A stretch of 64,000 bases of DNA from the NCBI GenBank assembly GCA_016165875.1, contig JABBOT010000003.1:22820302-22884301 (forward strand), in the 5' to 3' direction. Position numbers and translations under genes: made by a program. How positions within the stretch are numbered: the stretch's first letter is position 1; every line of letters starts with the position of its first letter. The notes under the pieces are model-generated. The model saw only the letters and a list, made by a program, of their open reading frames with translations, did no database searches and was not told the origin of the DNA. Shown here piece after piece: positions 1-10,100 of the stretch. The stretch is from Acanthopleura granulata. Lineage: Eukaryota; Mollusca; Polyplacophora; Chitonida; Chitonidae.

Positions 1-6
1 TTTATT
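1..6 (-). terminator. Candidate polyadenylation signal AATAAA
   Basis: TTTATT on the plus strand reads AATAAA on the minus strand, directly downstream of the candidate terminal exon stops. The window ends here, so the cleavage region cannot be seen. Confidence 0.35.
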
Positions 7-23
7 TGAGCTCTACATGTCTG

Positions 24-245
24 TCACGACAGCAATAAAAGAGATTTACTATGTATAAGAAAAGAAGACGAGTTACATGTCTGTGAAATTCTGATTACCA
101 CCAACCACTTAGCCACATTATATGGTATCATTTTAGACGTCGAAACCCACATTAGTATACCAGCCATAAACCAAAATGGGCGTTCCGGGTCAATAATCGC
201 AAGACCAGTTTCCAAAAACGACAAACACAACAAACCACCAAAGAA
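24..245 (-). CDS. Candidate terminal exon of the EGF gene or of a neighbour
   Basis: A strong acceptor (T-rich tract then TAG at 246-248) precedes two possible frames. Spliced in phase 1 from the last EGF exon, it gives a short hydrophobic tail (VLWWFVVFVVFGNWSCDY) ending at a TGA at 190-192. In phase 0 it is open for 73 residues to a TGA at 24-26. An AATAAA lies at 1-6. The hydrophobic tail could be a short membrane anchor. This exon is inferred from signals only, and other exons could lie in between. Confidence 0.35.
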   Translation of the reverse strand, partial: FFGGLLCLSFLETGLAIIDPERPFWFMAGILMWVSTSKMIPYNVAKWLVVIRISQTCNSSSFLIHSKSLLLLS

Positions 246-489
246 CTAAAAAAAATATAAAATTAGAACGGATGCATGCAAAGCGAAGAAGTCAACAGTT
301 TTCAGTGATGGAATGACATAATGACTCTTTTAGGCGGATGAATAAAATCAATATCCAAATCCTGTACCATTTTAGTATATCTGATATCGATAATCAGTTG
401 CGCTTGATTGCCACTGTTCGTATATGCAACGTGGAGATCATACTCAACACTATGAACATACGGCTCCTGGCCCCTTAAGTGGAATTAGT
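246..489. other. Non-coding stretch between candidate terminal exon and retroelement piece
   Basis: AT-rich, with no splice-bounded open frame that I can support. It may contain more of the decayed retroelement. Confidence 0.3.
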
Positions 490-945
490 CAAATTATAAA
501 TCGGAGTTTCAGAGATTCTAAACACTACTGACCAACAAGAGAGGCGTACCCATTGTAAAACTAAAGAAACTTAGAGTGAAGGCGTTTGATGGATATTCCT
601 TGACACACTGGCTTTACAGTACTAACTTGTGACGTTGACTGAAGTCATCACACATCACACAAAATCTAGCAAATGCTACAAGGCAATATATGCAGGACGA
701 TTCGGTATATTAATTGCTCTCCAAGTAGGGATAATTCACAATATCAAAATCGAAACTATCCCTCTTGTCGTAAAGTAGGTGTGACATGACTATGTGACAA
801 TTATTGTCGTCTTTGTACAGGTTCAAGCCCAGATAAGATGTATCATCTGCAGAACCTGTATCTTCCTTTAAATCTAGCGAAGGTGAATAAAAATCTTTCA
901 CAGCCTTTGTTATATACAGGTTGTTAGCTAGCAAATTATTTTAAC
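490..945 (-). pseudogene. Degenerate reverse-transcriptase (retroelement) fragment
   Basis: The 710-934 part is open and contains SADDTSYLGLNLYKDD and LLYDKRDSFDFDIVNYPYLE. I recognise these as the region around the YDKRD-F-F-NFP-L block of a reverse-transcriptase-like protein common in marine invertebrate genomes (recognition from memory, no search run). Similarity seems to continue towards about 490 in another frame with internal stops, for example around DDFSQRHKL. It is therefore a frameshifted, non-functional piece. It lies between the last EGF exon and the candidate terminal exon, in the same orientation as the gene. Confidence 0.6.
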
Positions 946-1041
946 ATTGTGAAACCCATGCTGTCTTCTCCAAACATTTTATTCACCCAGGAATTTCCCT
1001 ACATTAAACATTGTTCCCCTGAAAGCTATGGTAATTTGTAC

Positions 1042-1173
1042 CTGTACAGTTTCCTCTGTTCGTGGCGTTTCCCTGGTATCCCTCCAGACACTGACAGGTG
1101 TAATCGCCGGGTAAGTTGACACACAATGTGTTCTCTCCACACAAGGACTGTCCACCGGTACATTCGTCAATAT
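1042..1173 (-). CDS. EGF gene exon 17: EGF domain 16 (last recognised)
   Basis: 132 bp, phase 1-1, acceptor ATCAG and donor ACAG|GTACAA. It reads DIDECTGGQSLCGENTLCVN, then GDYTCQCLEGYQGNATNRGN. The good donor shows that transcription and splicing continue to lower coordinates. Confidence 0.85.
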
Positions 1174-4100
1174 CTGATAAAATAGATCGTTATGCAATAG
1201 TTATGAAAAATTTTAATTGTTTTCGTTCAAAATACGAATTTATTTCAAGAGTTGTTGTAAAAACTGATCTTGGTGGTAATGGCCAGCTCTGTACGGCTCA
1301 TATGTAAGCCTGAAATGCTAAATCGTATACCAAGAAGTATTTGTATTTTGAATACCTGTTAGTGTAGTGAAAACAAGTTGAAAGTGCATGAAACATGTAA
1401 GCAAATATTGAAACATTAATAATATTACTAGTTCCCGTTAATGCCAGTATCTTTACCTTACAACTCCCACCGCCGGTAGCATTCTAGAGTACATGTAAGT
1501 ATAGAGTTAACAGATATGCCTGTATCTTCACCTGCACAATTCCCACCGTCGGTAGCGTTCGCCCAGTACCCCTCCGGACACCGACACACAAAACTTCCAG
1601 GCAAGTTGACACAAACCATGGTCACTCCACATTCAGCGATTTTCGAAGAGCACTCATCAATATCTGCTTACGGAATAAATACTGTTTCTAAGGTATTCTT
1701 AGCTCATGTGTTTCTCAACATTCAAGGAGATTGTAAAATTATTTACTTCAAGATTTCAGATTTTTTTATGTAATATACGGTAATTAATTATTAAGATTGA
1801 GATAGATATCATTTTTTATACCTGTACAATTTCCGCCGTCAGTAACGTTCCCTTGGTATCCCTTCTGACACTGACACTCGTGACCTCCATGGAAGTTGAC
1901 ACATGTTGTATTTTCACCACACACGGAGAGTGTTGTTATGCACTCATTAATATCTGTCAAGAAAAGTTTAAAAAAGTGTTTATATACTCAATAGCTTACT
2001 TATATACCAAGCAGATATACTGACTGAGCTAATAAGGATATAAGCTCGTTCTGTTAAAGAGAGCGTACATGTGCAATTTGGCAGTACCTGTACAGTTGCC
2101 ACCTTCAGTGGCGTTCCCTTGGTATCCCTCCTTACACCGACATTCGTCACCTCCAGGTAAGTTGATACACACTGCGTTCTCACCGCACATTAGTGGGTAC
2201 GAAGTACACCGGTTTATCTCTGAAACACAAACCACAAATACACAATCATGAGGACAAAACCCGACTCGGGATGAAACAAGCCGATCATAAAGATTCTAAA
2301 ATGGCTGGTTCCTTGTTAAAGCCAAAAAATGTGTTCACCTGTACAGTTCCCACCGTCGATAGCGTTCCCACGGTATCCCTCTTGACACCGACACTCGTAG
2401 CCTCCAAGCAAGTTGACACAAATGGTGTTCTCGCCACAGTCAGCAATGTTCACAGCACATTCGTCAGTATCTGTTTACAGAATAAATAAATCAAAATTTT
2501 GATATATTTTATTGGAATACTCAATCATTGGCTGATGACTATTGTTCTCAATCGACACAAGACAAACCGCTCAAAAATCAAGTGTACTATTATGTTCAGA
2601 GAGGTAATACTGGCCACTGAATGGCTTGCAGGTAAGGTTAATGAGTTTAATTTTTTATATCTGGTGATTGATTGTCATTATGATAAAAAGTCTCACTTAT
2701 TTTACCCTTTGGAATTCTCTTTAACTTCGGTGTCTGGCTGGGTGAAATGCTTTTTTCCTTTTGGTCATTCAATATTTTATTAAGTCCCTGAATATCCCAT
2801 ATCACAGATTGTTTTCTAAGCAGTCGACATAATTCCTACCTGTATAATGCCTTCCACACCACATATTGCCTTCACGATAACTGAAATAATCCGTACCTGT
2901 ACAGTTCCCACCATCCGTGGCGTTCCCTTGGTATCCTTCCAGACATCGACACTCGTGACCTCCATAGAAGTTGACACAAACTGAGTTCTCCCCACAGAGG
3001 GACACACTGGCAACACACTCGTCGATGTCTGCAGCGAATTGTTATTTCAATGACAGAATGGAAACAAAAAACATTCGTTTACAATGACTGACACATATGA
3101 CATGAACGCATTGATAAAGATTTTTGTATCTTCAAGTTGGCATCTTCTTGTATTCTCATCATCAAAAACTTCCTTTCATATCACAGACTCTATTCTAGCA
3201 GGCTGACCTAATCCGTACCTGTACAGTTCCCACCATCTGTGGCGTTCCCTTGGTATCCCTCCAGACATCGACACTCGTGACCTCCAGGGAAGTTGACACA
3301 AACTGAATTTTCTCCACACAAGGCAACTCCACTTGCACACTCGTCAATGTCTGCATTGAATAATTATTTTAATGAGTAACTGGAAATGAAAACTTCTAAA
3401 ACCATTCGTTTAAACTGACATTAAAATAATACAAAACATTTTTTGTGCCTTGGAATCTTCGTGTACTGTCATCATCATGCAATGCCTTCCACACCACAGA
3501 TTGCCTTCATGGTAACTGAAATAATCCGTACCTGTACAGTTCCCACCATCCGTGGCGTTCCCTTGGTATCCCTCCAGACATCGACACTCGTGACCTGCAG
3601 GGAAGTTGACACAAACGGAGTTTTCTCCACACAAGGCATCTCCACCTGCACACTCGTCAGTGTCTACAAAGAACGGTTATGTCAGAGAGAGAATGGAAAT
3701 AGAAGACATCTATTTATGCTAGAGAGAATCCCTCGCAACCAGATGAGAAATCGTCCCCCTATCGATCAGATCGATTGCCAGCCTGTTCACAGTCACAGAT
3801 CCACTGCAGAATGACGCAAGGGCTTCCCAGGTGCGCACTTGATGCTATTATATAACAGCTCTTGCCGTGCAATAGGCCAGCAATGAAAAATATATTCGTT
3901 ACTGACCATGAGCATATTCGTTACCGACTATGAACAATAATTTGCCAGCTAATATCTCTACCATTCTGATATGTAAGAAATTTTGTCTTGTTAAATATAT
4001 CGTGAATATATGACTGGCAAGTGGGACTTTGTCGGACATTTATTAAGGTAAACTAATAAACACATGTAAAGGCCTTTCTCCACAATGTAACTATTCGATA

Positions 4101-7100
4101 TGCTGACACCTATAACCCTTGGCGCGTTGAAACTGACCGATAACGTGGACACCACTTGCATATTTTTGGTTGCACTGAGCTTTCCTTGGAAGTATATGTG
4201 TATGCCATATATTATCCATTTATATTTATTATAGTTGGAAACATATCTTACACAGAGCTTTGCAAAATATAAACAAATAAAACTTTTGTGTTGTCTGGTT
4301 TAATCAATTTCATCGTAATTCACTAACAAGTGTAACCAGAAACGGGAATGGAACATCTGAACTCTTGTGATATAACCAAACGCGTTAACGCAGTGCTATG
4401 GGGAACAACGGCCTACAATCCATGGACTATTATGGTGAATATGCAGTTCCAAAGATCGGAGTAAATATTTCATTTCTTCGATTTACAAAAATATGATTTC
4501 GCGAACCAACATGATACTTCGCAATATATGTCCTCAAGCTTGACATCAGAAACGCACAAATGATTTTTGTTCCCGTCCTCATAATTTTATCAAAATGAGA
4601 ATTCCCTCAGCAAAACGCCCTAAAATAACGAAAATGTTTTTGATATCACTATTGCCTACTGATTAAAGAAAAAGTACCACTACAATTTTTTCACAGGTAT
4701 GTTGCATGCACTTCAGATTCAAGTAGAGTTTCTCTCTTTTTCTCCACGAAAAAAATACACCTTACTCAGGAAACACTGAGGGACGATTTCCCGTCTAGTT
4801 GCAGGGTTCCTTCACAACACCAGATGCAGTAATGAGAATGCTCTGTACCTGTACAGTTCGCTCCGTCAGTGGCGTTTCCCTGGTATCCCTTTACACATCG
4901 ACACTCGTGACCTCCAGGCAGGTTAACACAAATGGTGTTTTCACCACACACTGACAAGCCATTAGCACATTCGTCAACATCTAAAAGCAACAGAAAGAAA
5001 TAATTACATGTACATCCATGGCTTGGTCATTTTACTTATAAAAATTGACCTGACCCAACACAGAAAAGGCATCTTTTGCTGAAACCACTTTTTTAACTTT
5101 TGGATTTTTCGACAAAAGAGGTGAATTTATTCTTACCGGTACAATTTCCACCTCTGGTGGTGTTCCCTTGGTATCCCTCCAGACACTGACACTCGTAATC
5201 TCCAGGTAAGTTGACACAAATCGAGTTCTCGCCACACAATGACACTCCAACATCACACTCGTTAATGTCTGCAGAAAGTAAATATTTCATTGTAATAGTG
5301 GAAATAAATTTATTTTAAGGAAACGTTTCTATACACTTTCCTGACAAATAAGTGTCAGAATGGAAATAAAACGTTTTTACAATTTCTATACTTTCTTCAC
5401 AATTAAATAACGCCAAAAGTAGCAATAAATTGTTCTATACCTGTACAGTCGCCACCATGCGCGGCGTTCCCCAGGTAGCCTTCCTGACAGTGACATTCGT
5501 GGCCTCCAGGCAGGTTGACACAAATAGAGTTCTCACTACAAGGAATGAGCTCTTGGTTGCACTCATTAATGTCTACAATAAAAAAAAAGAAAGAATTTCA
5601 CTAAATAAGTTCCCTGTTGTTAGAGAAATAACACGTTTTTGTTGATGTAATTCAAAAAGAACAAGGCTTTACCTGTACAGCTGCTACCATTGGTGGGGCT
5701 GCCTTGGTAGCCGTCCTGACACTGACACTCGTAACCCCCAGGAGAGTTTATACACGCTGTGTTCTCGCCGCACGGTAAAGGCGACTGTCCACACTCATCT
5801 ATGTCTGAAAGTCATAAAACACAGGAGCTTAAAATGCGATGTCAAAGAAAGTTTTAATGAGAGTTTTATAAACAAAAAACATTTGTCAGTAAGAACTGTC
5901 TGTACCTGTGCAGTTGCCACCATTTGTAGCATTCCCTTGGTACCCCTCCTGACATCGACAATCGTGACCGCCAGGTAAGTTGACACAAATGGCGTTCCCT
6001 CCACATACGAAGTCTCTTTCCAAACACTCGTCGATGTCTATATGTAAACACACGAGTCGTCAGTACACACACATCAGTATTGGGGTGTATTTTAATAACA
6101 TTTAAGAAAATATCAGAAATAGACAGACTGTCATCTGTTTAATATAAGTAACTAAACGATCGCCAATTGTGTGATGAAATTGTCCAGTTCTGCGTGTTAA
6201 GATAAAAGATCAACAGCCACATAAAATTCTTAGACACGAAGAACACTAACACCTGCCCCTGCTTCAAGATTATATTTGATTACAATTATACATGTCATTA
6301 GCGGTTGTTTTAAATCGCAAGCAGCATGAGTGACATTGGGTAGATGCCGAAGGCAGTGTAGAGAAAAGCGCGGATGCATAAACTAAATAGCGTAAAATGG
6401 GTGGCTTTCAGGCGGGATAATGCGACAGTGAAGTGCAGTAAAGTGTATTAGCGTAAACCGATATGACAAATGGCCTTATTAGTTTGTGGATGCAAAAGCT
6501 ATTATTTACTGACCATAAACAACACGAGAGAAAACAAGATATTACCAATCATGAATATGTGTCCAGTGCACTAATCAAAACAATGACTGGGAGGGAGCCA
6601 TGTATCAGAACAACCTGCCTGAACATGGGCTAAACACGAGTACCTGACAAGGCCAACACCGATTAACAGACATAAACCCCATTGTGTGCTCGGAATGTAA
6701 GGAATGTCAGAACTGGCGTAAAGTGACCATGTTCAATCCTACGGTCTACGCGCTCAAAGTTGGTTTAATCATATATAATTACAAATATTTCAGCAGCCGC
6801 CGTAAATCGTATTTTCGTCACAGAAGTCTTCATCTGATGAGGTCAGTGATTTCTTTCATCCAGGCTAATGTGATTTTTAGCGGTTCATTTAGGGATAAAC
6901 CCGTCCGTCAACAATAGCAGCTTCATCTAATGAGTCCTCTGGAAAAGACCAAAGTAGCATGACAAGCCCTGGCGTGTGTCTGAAATTGTCTGCCTTCGAG
7001 CATACCTTGAATCAGGACAGAAAACTTTCCTTGAGTTCTTGTGTTACATACGATTTACTCATTTATTTGTTTGATTGCTGTTTAACGCCATAGGGGTACT

Positions 7101-10100
7101 CAAGAATATTTCACTTACATGATGGCGACCAGCATAACGGGGGGGGAGGAAACAGGACAGAGCCCGGGCAAAACCCACGACTATCCGCAGGTTGCTAGCA
7201 GATGTTCCCACGAATACAATTTAAAATAGTGTAGAATAATACTTTATGAGTTAATTGGAAAGGAAGAATTACAAATTGTAATTAAGTTTGAAGTCGTCCT
7301 ACCTGAACAGGTGTACAAGTCGTTGATGAAGCGGATAGAGTGATAGCCTGTCCGACAGGAGCAGTTGTAGCTGCCGGATACATTATGACACTCAGTGCCG
7401 GCTCCACATTGACTGCCTACACTGTCCACACATTCGTCGATATCTGCAACAGACGCTTCAGCATGTCAAAGATGTATCTCATATACCAGGCAACTCTCAC
7501 ACATATAAATTAATTTTTGCATGAACTAGGACCTTTTGTGTCTTTTTACTGCATGTATATCGGTTAATACGTCTTGCTTGTTGCATGCAATCTCCTGCTT
7601 GTGACTTTTACCGCTAGTACCCTCCGTTTATGACTTTACTGCGTGTGCCCATTGCAACTGGTGACTCCATTGTATGTACCTTCCTGCTTGTGACTTTACT
7701 GCATGTACCCTCTTGCAGGTGAATGTAACCTCCAGCTGGTGACTTTAGTGCATGGACCCTCTGCAGCTGGTGACTTTGCTGCATGCACCTTCCTGCTTGT
7801 GACTTTACTGCATGTACCCTGCAGCTGGTGACTTAAGTGCATGTACCCTCTACAGCTGGTGACTTTACTGAATGTACCCTCCAGCTGGTGACTTTACTCT
7901 ATGTACCTTCTGCAGTTGGTGACTTTACTGCATGTACCCGCTAGCTGGTGACTTTACTGCATGTAACTTCCAGCTGGTGACTTTACTGCATGTATCCTCT
8001 GCAGCTGATGACTTTGCTGCATGTACCTTCCTGCTTGTGACTTTATTGCATGTACTCTCTGCAGCTGGTGACTTAACTACATGTAACCTCTGCAGCTGGT
8101 GACTTTACTGCATGTGCCCTCTGCAGCTGGTGACCTTAGTGCATGTACCCTCCAGCTTTTAAATTTTTGCATGTGTAGTCTTTATACTTTTCTATTGCAT
8201 GTATGTGAACCTTCCTTTTTTTATGCTTAACGGCATATAGCATCTTTTTTTGACGCCCATCATTCAGTTGAATGAAGACGCCAATAATCCTAACCAACCA
8301 ACCCCTCTCAACGTCGGACCAGCTTTCTCAGGTCAGTACTGATCCCCGGGCAAGAAAATGTTTTCATTGTTTACTTGGTGAGATCATTTATTTTTGATTT
8401 CATTGATTCTTGGTGTAATGAAGCCGACCTAAAATTATTCAAAGGTTTCCAAAGCGACACGTTATGGATAAGAGTACAAAAGTGTTACATCACTCTGTCT
8501 AACCAAATGGTATAATCTTTAATAACGTCCTATAACGTCCTACAAAACTTACATGTACTTTAGTCATGAAATATACTCTCCCCAAACAGAGATGCACAGG
8601 GTACACACCACAGTGACACCAGATGATCTGGTGTCATCACTGAATGAACGTCTATTGCTTATCCTATGATTACTGATATTCTCATTGTGTAACGTAGCTG
8701 ACAATGACAGCGCATTAAATTAATTATCCTACTTCGGAATATTTAAAGCAAATGTGTCACGGTATCCTATGATCTCCGTGCCTATTAACCGCACAGCTTT
8801 TGCATACGAAAGTGCAATGTATAGAAGGCGCTGCAAAGTGATAGATCACGTGCGCAGTTCTGCCTCACTGGAGTAAGACTGGATATTGTGCAAAAGACAA
8901 AAAAAATACTGATCGATCTTTTCAGTTTGCCTGGCGTCTGACTGAATGAACTAAAACTATTACAACTGCTAGACTATGCATGTATCTCGTGAATCAAATA
9001 AAAAAAAAACAGTTCCCTGAGTATAAAAGCTGATGACATATAATGTGATTTTATTGTTGGAGCATCTCTTGTATAGAGCAGACTCGATCGCTCTGATCGA
9101 TTGCATGGGTATGTAAGCTGCCTCTAGTAACCATAAAGCATGTTCTTAGGCGTTTTATAATCATAGTCTTACTCAACTTCAGTTGTCTTGATGAAAGTGC
9201 TGGGGCTCTGACATGTTCCTTCAACTCGATATTATGGTTGCCAGTGAAACCGACAAGTACCGGTGAGATTGCTCGTAAATCAAAGATATATTTACATGAA
9301 CCTTTGTGTGTGCTTACCATTGCAGACATATTTCCCGTTGACCGGATGCTCGTGTAGGCTGCTAAATCCAAGACGACACTGGCACATGCGCACCCCGGCC
9401 CGCCACACACACAGGGTTCCCTCCCCACACAGAGACGACTGGCATTCTGGGGACACACAATACGCTGTCCTCATCGTCCGTGATTAAGATGTAAACAAAA
9501 CACATGCTAAACAAATAGACCGCACAACGTTGTTCTTTGAGTGGGAGGGTTGTTTTCGGATGTGTTTGGCATCTGTGAAATCAATCCTGCATGGATAAAA
9601 TCTTGGTTCTCAAGGGCCAAATATCTCAACAAATGGAAAACCCAATTTGAGACTGGTCTGAGTAAATATCGAACTGCCTAATCTCCAGGCTTATGTGAAA
9701 GGAACCAGTGTACGTGGTTCTAGATATGACATATATATAGATTTCTGTCCGTGCCAAAGCCAGTATTGTTTGGTATTTTGTAATTCTTGGAATGTCTTTG
9801 TTTTTCGTACTCTCCTTATAATCCCGGTAAATATATATATCGTACAGGAAACCGGAAGGACTGCGAATGAAACTAGTATAGTATCTGACAAATTCCCTGG
9901 GGTAATGCCCAAGCCGTACAACGCAGACCTGGATATGAAATTCCATTGGCCCAGGAGAAATGGTCTACACTGAAGTTCCGGTTCAAAGACGACTTTGGAT
10001 GGAGAAATATGAGAAATCCCCGGTGTCGCTGTTTATGGGGCCTTGTTGACAATAATCTGTCACCTGCTCTTGTGTGACCACAAATATGGTGTGTATATCC

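Noticed and set aside
9447..9464. Longer version of EGF exon 3 beginning at CGTATTGTGTG
   Set aside because: The upstream AG lacks a pyrimidine tract and would add a seventh cysteine. The AG after GTGTGTCCCC is better and gives six.
9626..9973. Overlapping open frames on both strands in EGF intron 2
   Set aside because: No domain or repeat match I recognise, and no splice sites in phase with the EGF exons.
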